From NCBI GenBank assembly GCA_903822545.1, contig CAIJPN010000103.1:19168-83167 (forward strand): a DNA stretch of 64,000 bases. The letters run 5' to 3'. Positions 1 to 10,722 of the stretch are shown piece after piece. The position numbers were made by a program, and so were the translations under genes. Numbering within the stretch: the stretch's first letter is position 1; every line of letters starts with the position of its first letter. Below the pieces are notes generated by a model. It had not been told where the DNA came from and did no database searches. It saw only the letters and a program-made list of their open reading frames with translations. This stretch comes from an uncultured Anaerolineae bacterium (GTDB taxonomy: Bacteria > Chloroflexota > Anaerolineae > Anaerolineales > Villigracilaceae).

Positions 1-738
1 AACGACCGGGTCAGCGGTTGTACCATCATGGATAGTGACGCTGGGCGCAGCAGAATAGCCGGAACCGGCGTTATCCACCACTATGGCGGTAATGGAACCA
101 TTGGCATCCATCTCGGCGTGCCCCTGTGCGGGGGTTCCAGCGGGATCATTCGGCAGGCCAAATTCCACGGTGGGGAAGGTGTAACCCTGACCGGGATCGC
201 TCACAATAACAGCATCCACGCCACCAAAAACACTCGCGGTTGCATCAGCAGTGGCTCCACCACCCGAAATCGAGACAGACGGGGCAGTGTATCCGCCCCC
301 AGCTGTGGCCACATTGATGGCATTCACAACGCCAGAGTAATCCACAGTGGTGGTAGCTTCGGCATTTGTGCCCGAACCGGTGATCGAAACAGTCGGCGCA
401 TAAGTATAGCCGCTGCCTGGGTTGATAATTTGCAGATCAAGTAGCGCTCCGGTTTGCGGATCAACCGTTGCAGCGGCAGTTGCGCCCGTCCCGCCTCCAC
501 CCACCAGTTCTACAAATACGTTTGGCAGTCGGAAGGGGCTGTTTGCCCAGTTCGGGTAGGGCCCAAAGTAGTGTGGGACTTTCGTTTCATCGGTTGGGCT
601 GATCGGCGCGGCGCTGCTGGTGCGGCCTTGCTTTGCCGGCTGGGTATCAGGCGCATACGCGCCAGCCTGGATAAAGCCACCGAAGATCAGGGCAGTCACA
701 ACCAGGATGCTGAATAATTTTGATGCCAGTTTTTTCAT
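1..738 (-). CDS. Secreted repeat protein, 5' part only (continues past left edge)
   Basis: Reading leftward from the ATG at 738, 246 codons stay open to base 1, so only the N-terminal part is present. Residues 1-28 form a signal peptide (MKKLASKLFSILVV, then a hydrophobic stretch ending near AGAYA). The rest is built from at least four degenerate beta-type repeats with a core like 'GSGYTYAPTVSITG', each followed by an Ala/Thr-rich strand. A ribosome binding site (GAGAGGAAA) lies just before the start. Similar N-terminal repeat regions precede multicopper oxidase domains in some Chloroflexota proteins, but this is only a recollection and no copper motif lies inside the window. The product is probably extracytoplasmic. 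The receiver-like gene lies 58 bp upstream in the same direction and may be cotranscribed. Confidence 0.75.
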   Translation of the reverse strand, partial: MKKLASKLFSILVVTALIFGGFIQAGAYAPDTQPAKQGRTSSAAPISPTDETKVPHYFGPYPNWANSPFRLPNVFVELVGGGGTGATAAATVDPQTGALLDLQIINPGSGYTYAPTVSITGSGTNAEATTTVDYSGVVNAINVATAGGGYTAPSVSISGGGATADATASVFGGVDAVIVSDPGQGYTFPTVEFGLPNDPAGTPAQGHAEMDANGSITAIVVDNAGSGYSAAPSVTIHDGTTADPVV

Positions 739-796
739 GGTTTCCTCTCTAGACGAATAAAGGATAATACGTGCTTGGGTTGTATTCATGGAGCGA

Positions 797-1144
797 TCAA
801 GCGCCCATGGCATGGAACAGGTCTGAGGCGGTATTCAGCCCGACCCGGTGTTTGTCGAATACTTCTAAAGTGTTATTCTCAAAGCTGACAGTGATCACCT
901 TCAACTCTGGACAGGTTTGCATCAACAGGGCCGGGAGCGGCGTAATTGATACATACGCCCCTTCGTAAATGATGACCACATCTGGCTTGTTCTTCTCCAC
1001 CGCGGCAATGAACACCTGGGCTGATTCGTCTTCGGTGACATTGATCACATCCCAATCGGTCCGGGTTGACAGGTAGGATGCAACTGCGTCTCCGAGCAAG
1101 TCTTTGCGTCTCCACAGGATCACTTTTTTGTTCATCGCCATCAT
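797..1144 (-). CDS. Stand-alone receiver-like protein lacking the phosphoacceptor
   Basis: A 115-aa protein. The start at 1144 is chosen because GAGGAA lies 6 nt upstream; the longer frame begins in untranslated-looking sequence. The pattern resembles a two-component receiver fold: beta-1 with KKVILWRRKDLL, helix 1, then 'KPDVVIIYEG' around residues 54-62 where a canonical receiver has PDVVLLD. The conserved aspartate is missing (Tyr60/Glu61). A later strand 'LKVITVSFEN' matches the beta-4 position. There is no DNA-binding or output domain. Family knowledge suggests a pseudo-receiver acting by protein contact; any function is inference. It sits directly upstream of the secreted repeat protein. 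Confidence 0.6.
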   Translation of the reverse strand: MMAMNKKVILWRRKDLLGDAVASYLSTRTDWDVINVTEDESAQVFIAAVEKNKPDVVIIYEGAYVSITPLPALLMQTCPELKVITVSFENNTLEVFDKHRVGLNTASDLFHAMGA

Positions 1145-1289
1145 TCTTATTTCCTCGGTTTGTGGTAAGAATTTTCTATTGATGCAAGGATAACAAAACC
1201 AGCCCCCTTCCACCATCACCCACCTTCATTCACCAGGGATTAAATAAGGCTATCCCGAAGGATGGTCTTTTCTCGGCAAGAGTTAATCA

Positions 1290-1700
1290 TAGGATTAAAC
1301 ACGGATGATCCGTGTCTTCTCGCAAAAACGAGTGAACTTTTGCCCTACAGTAAGTGAATTGACTGCAAAAAGGTCATTTTCACCACAGAGCCACGAAGAA
1401 CACGGGGTTTTTGAGTTTTTCCTGGCGAAAACTGGCGTTTTTCGCTCTGTGAACTCGGTGACTCCGTGGTTTTATGCTTTTTGCAGTTCACCACGGAGAA
1501 AAACATTAATAACTCCGTGGTTCCGTATCTCGGTGGTTTGCCGGGTTTTCCAGGCCGCTTTTGTGACCAGTAAATCTTTGCGGCTCAGCAACTTTGCGTT
1601 AAGCCTTACCCCGAAATTTTGAGAAGATGCGATGATCCTGTATTGCAAAACTGCCCTCCCGTTTTTGATATGGTTATGGGCAGGGGCGCCCCTACGGGTT
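1290..1700. repeat. Gene-free stretch with degenerate 'CACGGAG / CTCCGTGG' and 'GGGGCGCCCC' dispersed repeats
   Basis: The gap 1145-1874 has no convincing gene. Between about 1378 and 1545 it carries several copies of CACCACGGAG, ACTCCGTGG and CTCCGTGGTT in both orientations, interrupted by 'GTTTTTCGC'-like segments. It continues with 'CTTTGCGGCTCAGCAACTTTGCG' type words (1575-1602) and a small palindrome GCAGGGGCGCCCCTAC (1679-1694). The same words recur near 24268, 55768 and 61600, so these are dispersed elements and not part of a gene. The last 170 bases before the pullulanase start hold a ribosome binding site (ACGGAGAAAAAA) but no clear promoter. Confidence 0.6.
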
Positions 1701-1874
1701 TTCACACCAAAACGGCAGCGCCACAAATTTCAAAAACCTGGCAAACCGGAGCAATTTTGCTTTACACCATTTGGCGCAGAATTGGCAGTACGATGAGGCC
1801 GCAAAGTGTATAGCAGGGTAAAATTCGAAAGCATTTGCATTCTTCATGGTCAAAATCCCTGAACGGAGAAAAAA

Positions 1875-5294
<3,420 letters not shown>

Positions 5295-5370
5295 TATTTC
5301 GCGCTGTTTAACGTGCCACAATTCACGCGAGATAACATCTCACGCCACAAAAAACAAATTTAACGAAAAA

Positions 5371-5397
5371 CAGGCTCCGGGGCGTTCCCGGAGCCTG
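5371..5397. terminator. Bidirectional terminator between convergent genes
   Basis: An 11-bp perfect stem, CAGGCTCCGGG / CCCGGAGCCTG, with a 5-nt loop. On the minus strand it is followed by TTTTTCG, a good U-tract for the lipoprotein gene. On the plus strand it lies 77 bp after the pullulanase stop with a weaker T-run. Confidence 0.8.
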
Positions 5398-5411
5398 TCT
5401 GTTTGGGTGGA

Positions 5412-6074
5412 TTACGGCTTGGTGACGAGGAAATTATCGAACAGGATTTCCGTACCAGCTTCTTCAAAAGTACCTGCCAGCAGGCCCACATCGCCGCCAG
5501 TCAGGTCAGAATCTTTGATGCTGAAAAGCTGCTCGCCATTAACATACATGGTAAGCGTATCACCGATGCAATCGCCACGAATATGATTGACTTCATTCGA
5601 TTTGATGGCCGGGCTGGGCTCGCTGAGCAAATCGGTGAGAAAACTCTGCTCGGTATTCTGAACTTTGCCGATGGCGGCATAGCCATCACTGCTGATCATA
5701 AAGTAATAGAAATTGTAGGCTGTATCTGAACCGCTGCCGGTTTCGGTGTAGCGGCAAATAACGCCAAAATCGTTGGCTTCAGGGCCAGATGCTTTCGTGG
5801 CGTCCACTTCCACGCGCACATCGGCGGGCAGGCTGGTGAGTTTTGGGTTGGCCCACATATCATACTGGGGCTGGCTGACCAGGATACGATATTGCCCGTC
5901 CTGGTAGTCGGTGGTACCGGTGTCCGTAGTGCTCTGATCCCAGCCGCTGGATGTGCTGGAGAAATCATCTTTAAAGAGCAGGTTAGGATCGGTTGGCTCA
6001 GCGGGCGCGCCGAGGGAACACGCCAGGGATGCTGCAAGCAGTACAAGTATAGCGAGAAGATATTTGGGTCTCAT
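5412..6074 (-). CDS. Lipoprotein with concanavalin/LamG-like domain, unknown function
   Basis: A 220-aa protein. The start at 6074 is chosen over an upstream ATG because it has AAAGGAGA 9 nt before it and opens a classical lipoprotein signal, MRPKYLLAILVLLAASLAC, with lipobox SLAC. The mature part begins with a short Pro/Glu/Thr spacer, then 'FKDDFSSTSSGWD', the usual first strand of jelly-roll domains of the DUF1080/LamG type. It ends with 'ILFDNFLVTKP', the usual last strand. Such domains bind sugars or remain uncharacterised; no catalytic residues can be claimed. It is expressed convergently with the pullulanase, so a role in surface glycan binding is possible but only inferred. Confidence 0.75.
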   Translation of the reverse strand: MRPKYLLAILVLLAASLACSLGAPAEPTDPNLLFKDDFSSTSSGWDQSTTDTGTTDYQDGQYRILVSQPQYDMWANPKLTSLPADVRVEVDATKASGPEANDFGVICRYTETGSGSDTAYNFYYFMISSDGYAAIGKVQNTEQSFLTDLLSEPSPAIKSNEVNHIRGDCIGDTLTMYVNGEQLFSIKDSDLTGGDVGLLAGTFEEAGTEILFDNFLVTKP

Positions 6075-6167
6075 GGAAATGGTCTCCTTTATAGGTAAAG
6101 TATAGCCAGGAATATATCGGGGACAAGCCCCAAACACCGCAGCAAGCATAATGTTATGAACTTGCGA

Positions 6168-6857
6168 TTATTCTTGGGCATCTTCCTTTTCTTCATCAAG
6201 CGAATCGCTCAATTCGCGGATTTCGCCGGTGACGATGAAAACTGTCCGCTCGCAGATGTTGGTGACACGGTCCGCCAGACGCTCCAGGTTGTGGGCAGCC
6301 CACAGCAACCAGTTGGCGCGTTCGATATTTTTGGGGTCTTGCATCACATAGGTCATCAGTTCACGGTAAATTTGGGTGTAAAGCTGGTCAACTTCATCGT
6401 CTTCAGGAGGAATGGCGCGAGCCGCGTCAGCATCTTCGGTGACAAAGGCCGTCAGAGCGCGATGGAGCATATCCACGCCTTTTTGGGCCATGAGAGGGAT
6501 ATCCACCAATGGTTTGAGCAGGGGCTGGTCGCCCATGCGGATGTTGATCTTGGCGATACCTTTGGCATAATCTCCCATGCGTTCAATTTCACTGGCTACA
6601 TCCAGCAGGGAGGCCAGCAGGCGCAGATCGTGCGCCATGGGTTGTTGGGTGGCGATGATAATCATCACCTGGTTTTCAATGTCAAAACGCCGCTCGTTAA
6701 TCAGGCGGTCGGTTTCAATGATTTGTCGTGAAGCGGCAATATCACGCTTTTTTAGCGCATCAACAGATCCCAAAACAGCTTGTTCCACCATACTGCCCAA
6801 TACCAGGATATCATCTTTGGCCTGCTGGAGTTCATGTTCAAAAGTTTTACGGAGCAT
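6168..6857 (-). CDS. phoU: Phosphate transport system accessory protein PhoU
   Basis: A 229-aa, all-helical protein with two PhoU repeats of about 110 residues. Typical helix words are 'ASEIERMGDYAKGIAKI' in the first repeat and 'HNLERLADRVTNICERT' in the second; these E-R-x-x-D metal-binding helices are diagnostic. In characterised bacteria PhoU links the PstSCAB importer to the PhoR/PhoB two-component system and restrains phosphate uptake. It is the last gene of the leftward pst operon, 45 bp after pstB. No phoR or phoB gene is in the window. Confidence 0.95.
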   Translation of the reverse strand: MLRKTFEHELQQAKDDILVLGSMVEQAVLGSVDALKKRDIAASRQIIETDRLINERRFDIENQVMIIIATQQPMAHDLRLLASLLDVASEIERMGDYAKGIAKINIRMGDQPLLKPLVDIPLMAQKGVDMLHRALTAFVTEDADAARAIPPEDDEVDQLYTQIYRELMTYVMQDPKNIERANWLLWAAHNLERLADRVTNICERTVFIVTGEIRELSDSLDEEKEDAQE

Positions 6858-6902
6858 ATTTACCTCAATAAAAAAAACGGGATTGGTTTGCCAGTAAGAC
6901 GT

Positions 6903-7658
6903 TTAGCCAAAACGGCCAGTAACGTAATCTTCAGTGCGCTTGTCAGCAGGGGTGGTAAAAAGGTTTTTGCCCTCACCACACTCGATCAATTCACCTTGCA
7001 GGAAGAAGGCTGCATAATCAGCTGTGCGGGCTGCCTGTTGCACCGAGTGCGGAACGAGCACCACAGTATAGTTCTGTTTCAAAGCCTGGAGCGACTCTTC
7101 CACTTTGCTGGTGGAGATGGGGTCAAGGCCGGAGGTTGGTTCATCGAGCAGGAGGACTTCCGGCTCAAGCGCCAGGGAGCGCGCCAGGCACAGGCGCTGC
7201 TGTTGCCCGCCAGAAAGGGCAATGGCCGGGTCATCGAGCCGGTCTTTGACTTCGTCCCATAAAGCTGATTGTTTAAGGGAACGTTCGACAGCTTCATCAA
7301 GCTTTGCGCGACGTTTCTCCCCCATTACTTCCAACCCGTAACAGATGTTCTGCCGAATGGACATGGGCAGCACCACCGGGCGGGCGAACACCATCCCAAC
7401 TTTGCGGCGCAGGCTGATAACATCCATTTTGGGATCGAGGATGTCCTGCCCATCGAGCAGGATGCGCCCATCGACAGTTTTCAAATCGGCCAGATCGTTC
7501 AGGCGATTAAAACAGCGCAGCAGCGATGATTTTCCGCCGCCCGCCGGGCCAAACAGAACCGTGATGGCTTTTTCTCGAATCGTGAGATTGATGTTGCGCA
7601 GGGATTCTGTGCCATCGGCGTATTGCAGGCTAAACCGTTCTATAACGATTTTGTTCAT
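6903..7658 (-). CDS. pstB: Phosphate ABC transporter ATPase PstB, atypical Q-loop
   Basis: A 251-aa ATPase of the PstSCAB phosphate importer on the inner face of the membrane. Walker A is GPAGGGKSS (usual GPSGCGKST), signature ALSGGQQQRLC, Walker B VLLLDEPTSGLDP with the catalytic Glu, and H-loop VPHSVQQAAR. The C-terminal EDYVTGRFG is typical of PstB. The Q-loop is abnormal: the family sequence VFQKPxPFPMS is VFARPVVLPMS here, so the Gln is Ala (codon 7383-7385). A second pstB at 12356-13123 has an intact Q-loop but a damaged signature (see findings). The start ATG overlaps the TGA of the preceding small gene, which indicates translational coupling. Confidence 0.93.
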   Translation of the reverse strand: MNKIVIERFSLQYADGTESLRNINLTIREKAITVLFGPAGGGKSSLLRCFNRLNDLADLKTVDGRILLDGQDILDPKMDVISLRRKVGMVFARPVVLPMSIRQNICYGLEVMGEKRRAKLDEAVERSLKQSALWDEVKDRLDDPAIALSGGQQQRLCLARSLALEPEVLLLDEPTSGLDPISTSKVEESLQALKQNYTVVLVPHSVQQAARTADYAAFFLQGELIECGEGKNLFTTPADKRTEDYVTGRFG

Positions 7659-7837
7659 CAGCGAGCCAGTAGCAGCTTAAAAATCTTATACACGGCAAAG
7701 CCAATTAGCACAAGAATGATGATGGCATCTACCACGTCAGGCAACGGGCTGAAACGTACGATGAAAATATAAAGGCCGAGAATCGCATAACGAATGTTGT
7801 TGCCCATATAGGCAAAGTAACTACCAAAATCAACCAT
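7658..7837 (-). CDS. Small membrane protein of the pst operon (59 aa)
   Basis: An open frame of 59 codons between pstA and pstB, easily missed because it is short. AAAGGAG lies 7 nt before the ATG at 7837, and its TGA overlaps the pstB ATG (TGATG), the same coupling seen between pstC and pstA. The protein begins MVDFGSYFAYMGNNIRY, has a first hydrophobic segment at about residues 16-30 (YAILGLYIFIVRF) and a second at about 35-58 (VVDAIIILVLIGFAVYKIF), and ends in LLLAR. It is likely an inner-membrane protein with one or two helices. I know no named family for it. Its position suggests an accessory subunit of the Pst permease; that is inference. Confidence 0.7.
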   Translation of the reverse strand: MVDFGSYFAYMGNNIRYAILGLYIFIVRFSPLPDVVDAIIILVLIGFAVYKIFKLLLAR

Positions 7838-7848
7838 AAATTACTCCT

Positions 7849-8712
7849 TTACCACTGTCGGCGCGCGCGCGCTCTCGAACGAATAACAGTTGCGATCAAG
7901 TTCATGACAAGGACAAATGAAAGCAGCACCAGGGCCGTGCCATACTGTACCTGGAAGGGCATCTCAGGAACCTGGGTAGAGATGACAAAGAGGTGGTAGG
8001 GCAGCGCCATGGTCGCGTCAAAGGGCGAGCCAGGTAGTTGGGGCAGGAAAAATGCGGCACCGGTAAACAGGATCGGGGCGGTTTCTCCGGCAGCGCGCTC
8101 AAGCCCGAGGATGACCCCGGTGATAATGCCAGGCAGCGCTTCGGGCAGCACAATCCGCTGGATGGTTTGCCAGCGCGTGGCCCCCAGCGAGATCGACACT
8201 GTGCGAAAAGATTGTGGCACAGAACGTAAGGCTTCTTCTGATGTGGAGATGATGACCGGCAGGGTCATGATGGAAAGGGTTAGCGAGGCCGAAAGGATGC
8301 TGGTGCCAAATTGAAGGAAGAAAACGAACAATCCCAGGCCAAACAGGCCGTAAACAACCGAGGGGATGCCGGACAGGTTGATGATGGCGAGTCGGATCAG
8401 GCGCGTGAGCCAGTTTTCGGCGGCGTACTCAGACAGGTAGATCGCGGCAGCAATGCCAAGCGGCACAGAAAAGGCGGCGGTACCCATTGTCAGGTAGAAC
8501 GTGCCAATAATAGCGGGGAAAATCCCGCCCTGGCGCATCCCATCGTGGGGGAAGCCGCTTAAAAATTCCCAGGAAATAGCCCCGCCCCCCTGGTAAATGA
8601 TGTAAATAATAACAATAACGATGGGGGTAACCGTCATAACGGCGATCAGCGAAGCTAAACCAAAGCCAAGTCGCTGAGAGAGATTCCGGTCGAGCGAAAA
8701 GGCGCGTTTCAT
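7849..8712 (-). CDS. pstA: Phosphate ABC transporter permease PstA
   Basis: A 287-aa integral membrane subunit that pairs with PstC to form the phosphate channel. There are six predicted helices. The BPD_transp_1 coupling loop is 'EEALRSVPQSFRTVSISLGATRWQT' in outline (SLGATRWQT with the following LPEALPGI), and 'GLERAAGETAPILFTG' is the PstA-specific segment. The stop codon lies 11 bp before the small membrane protein gene and the start overlaps the pstC stop in a TGATG arrangement, so translation is coupled. Length is normal for the family. Confidence 0.95.
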   Translation of the reverse strand: MKRAFSLDRNLSQRLGFGLASLIAVMTVTPIVIVIIYIIYQGGGAISWEFLSGFPHDGMRQGGIFPAIIGTFYLTMGTAAFSVPLGIAAAIYLSEYAAENWLTRLIRLAIINLSGIPSVVYGLFGLGLFVFFLQFGTSILSASLTLSIMTLPVIISTSEEALRSVPQSFRTVSISLGATRWQTIQRIVLPEALPGIITGVILGLERAAGETAPILFTGAAFFLPQLPGSPFDATMALPYHLFVISTQVPEMPFQVQYGTALVLLSFVLVMNLIATVIRSRARARRQW

Positions 8713-9608
8713 CAGGATAAAACCCTTTCGGCGCGTTTTTTGGACTGGAAAACGACGCTGGATGCAGTGATGTTTACGATCAGTGAAATCAGGAACAGGA
8801 TGATGCCAATAAAAAAGAGGGTGTGATAGTGGACGCTGCCACTGGCAACTTCGCCCATTTCAGCGGCGATGGTGGCGGTCATGGTACGCACCGGGGAGAA
8901 TAGCGCCAGTGGGGTCGCGGCCAGCACCGGGGCATTACCGGTGACCATCATCACGGTCATGGTCTCGCCAATGGAACGCCCAACACCGAGCATGATGGCT
9001 GTTAAAACACCCGATTTGGCCGCAGGGAGCGTTACGCGCCAGATGGTTTGCCAGCGGGTCGCGCCAAGCGCCAGGGCTGCGTCACGATAAGCGCGCGGAA
9101 CTGAGTCGAGAGCGTCTTCGGCGATGGAGACGATCGTCGGGACGGCGATCCCGCCCAGGAGCAACGAACCTGTTAGGGCGGTCAGGCCGGTGGGCAGGTT
9201 GAGCATTTCTCGCAGGGCTGGTGAGAGCACCAGGATGCCCAAAAATCCGAGCACGACCGAGGGCAGGCCGCCGAGCAGTTCCACCAGCGGTTTCAGGATT
9301 TCGCGCGCCCAACGCGGGGCGATTTCTGAGATGAAGATGGCTGTCCCCACGCCAAATGGAACGGCCACCAACCCGGCGCCAATGGTGACGATCAGCGAAC
9401 CGGTGATGAGCGGCAGGATGCCAAAATATTTTTCAATCGGGTACCAGCGCAGGCTGAAGAGGTCGCCCAGAGGTACCTCGGTGAGCGCAGGCAGGCCCTC
9501 GCGCAGCAGGAAGTAAAAAATCAGGGCAACAAAAACAACGGCTGAATAGCCCGAAGCGCGGATGGCGCGGGTAATCACATATTCACGCCAGGAAAGGTTA
9601 GATTCCAT
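8712..9608 (-). CDS. pstC: Phosphate ABC transporter permease PstC
   Basis: A 298-aa integral membrane partner of PstA. It has six hydrophobic segments and the EAA coupling loop 'AYRDAALALGATRWQT' followed by VTLPAAKSGVLT. The PstC-typical segment 'GRSIGETMTVMMVTGN' follows. The gene lies 34 bp after pstS and overlaps pstA by the TGATG arrangement. Nothing is missing compared with the family. Confidence 0.95.
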   Translation of the reverse strand: MESNLSWREYVITRAIRASGYSAVVFVALIFYFLLREGLPALTEVPLGDLFSLRWYPIEKYFGILPLITGSLIVTIGAGLVAVPFGVGTAIFISEIAPRWAREILKPLVELLGGLPSVVLGFLGILVLSPALREMLNLPTGLTALTGSLLLGGIAVPTIVSIAEDALDSVPRAYRDAALALGATRWQTIWRVTLPAAKSGVLTAIMLGVGRSIGETMTVMMVTGNAPVLAATPLALFSPVRTMTATIAAEMGEVASGSVHYHTLFFIGIILFLISLIVNITASSVVFQSKKRAERVLS

Positions 9609-9642
9609 TCTTCACCAGTGTGTAGCGAATTGTCAATTTGCT

Positions 9643-10518
9643 TTACGGAGTGACCGGCACAAAACCCAGTTTGGCAACAATCGCCTGGGCATCGGGAGAC
9701 ATGATCCAGTCAAGGTAATCTTTGATGGCTCCGGTCGGCTCGCCAGCGGTATACATATAAAGGTCGCGGGCGATAGGATAGGTTTTGTCATTCACAGTAG
9801 CAATGGATGGCAACACATACGAATCGCCATCTTGTTTGGCAATGGCGATCATCTTCAAATCTTTTGGAACGTACCCCAACCCATCGTAGCCAATGGCGTT
9901 GGGGTTTTGGCGCACTTCATTGATGATGCCTTCTGAAGACGGCAGCAGCAGCGTATCGGTGGAAAAGAGCGTCTTGTTGTCTTTTTGGCCCAACCGCAGC
10001 ACGTTTTCGAGAAAATAAACATGCGTGCCAGAGTTAGTCTCTCGAGAAAGGCGGACGATAGGCCGATTCTCGCCCCCAACTTCAGTCCAGTTGGTAATTT
10101 TTCCACTGTAAATATCTGAAATCTGCTGGAGTGTGAGCTGGCTGACCGGGTTCTGGGGGTTGACGATCACCGCGATGGCATCTTGCGCGATGATGTGCTC
10201 GAGCGGGTCGATGCCATTGGCTTTGGCCTGGTCAATCTCCTCGGTTTTGATTTTGCGCGAGGCGTTGGCAATCCCCACCGTTTTATTGATCAGGGCCGCC
10301 AGGCCCGTGCCAGAGCCGCCACCCGTCACAGAAATACGCACATCCGCATGGTTAGATTGATATTCTTCGGCCCAGGCCAACGCAAGATTCACGATGGTAT
10401 CAGACCCTTTATTTTCGATGTAGACGGCGGCGCCAGGCTGGGCAGCACCGGAGGAAGTCCTGGAACAAGCAGCCAGGATAAAAACCAGGAATACAAGGAG
10501 ATAACGGTTGGCATTCAT
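9643..10518 (-). CDS. pstS: Phosphate-binding lipoprotein PstS
   Basis: A 291-aa substrate-binding protein that delivers phosphate to PstCA. Residues 1-18 are a lipoprotein signal with lipobox LAAC. The ligand-binding signature 'VTGGGSGTGLAALIN' and 'NASRKIKTEEI' are as in the PstS family, and 'SRETNSGTHVYF' gives further phosphate contacts. It is the first gene of the leftward operon. No ribosome binding site is visible. A TATAAT box ends 8 nt before the ATG, so the transcript may be leaderless. A second in-frame ATG lies two codons later. Confidence 0.94.
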   Translation of the reverse strand: MNANRYLLVFLVFILAACSRTSSGAAQPGAAVYIENKGSDTIVNLALAWAEEYQSNHADVRISVTGGGSGTGLAALINKTVGIANASRKIKTEEIDQAKANGIDPLEHIIAQDAIAVIVNPQNPVSQLTLQQISDIYSGKITNWTEVGGENRPIVRLSRETNSGTHVYFLENVLRLGQKDNKTLFSTDTLLLPSSEGIINEVRQNPNAIGYDGLGYVPKDLKMIAIAKQDGDSYVLPSIATVNDKTYPIARDLYMYTAGEPTGAIKDYLDWIMSPDAQAIVAKLGFVPVTP

Positions 10519-10526
10519 CGGGGCAA

Positions 10527-10555
10527 ATTATACCCGTCACAGTCACAAATTGCAG
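10527..10555 (-). promoter_or_regulatory. Candidate leaderless pstS promoter with tandem GTGAC motif
   Basis: On the minus strand a perfect TATAAT (10527-10532) sits 8 nt before the pstS start, with no ribosome binding site between them. Just upstream is TGTGACTGTGAC, a tandem hexamer where a -35 box would be expected; the true -35 match is poor. Replacement of the -35 by activator repeats is how PhoB-dependent promoters are organised, so this may be a phosphate-starvation promoter. Not verified. Confidence 0.45.
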
Positions 10556-10645
10556 TTTGTCTTTGCCGGTCAAATAGTGTTTTCGGGCTGGATGCTTCTG
10601 AGCCAGCCTGTGCAAATCATCCATCGTTTGAGTTTTGGTAAACCC

Positions 10646-10686
10646 TGACAAATGACACCTGACATTTTTGTGAATTTTGTCATAAT
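10646..10686 (+). promoter_or_regulatory. Candidate promoter with three TGACA repeats for the Na/Pi cotransporter
   Basis: Three TGACA words begin at 10646, 10653 and 10660, exactly 7 bp apart. The last overlaps a -35-like CTGACA (10659-10664). CATAAT (10681-10686) follows after 16 bp and forms the -10. The start codon at 10723 has AGGAGGT before it. The repeat spacing differs from the 11-bp Pho boxes of Proteobacteria and Bacillus, so binding by a PhoB-like regulator is a hypothesis. Confidence 0.5.
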
Positions 10687-10722
10687 ATTGTTTTTACTGC
10701 GCATCCCTGTACAGGAGGTCTT

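Noticed and set aside
1378..1545. CRISPR-like array from repeated CACGGAG / CTCCGTGG words
   Set aside because: Units vary in length and orientation, with no constant repeat or spacer length and no cas genes.
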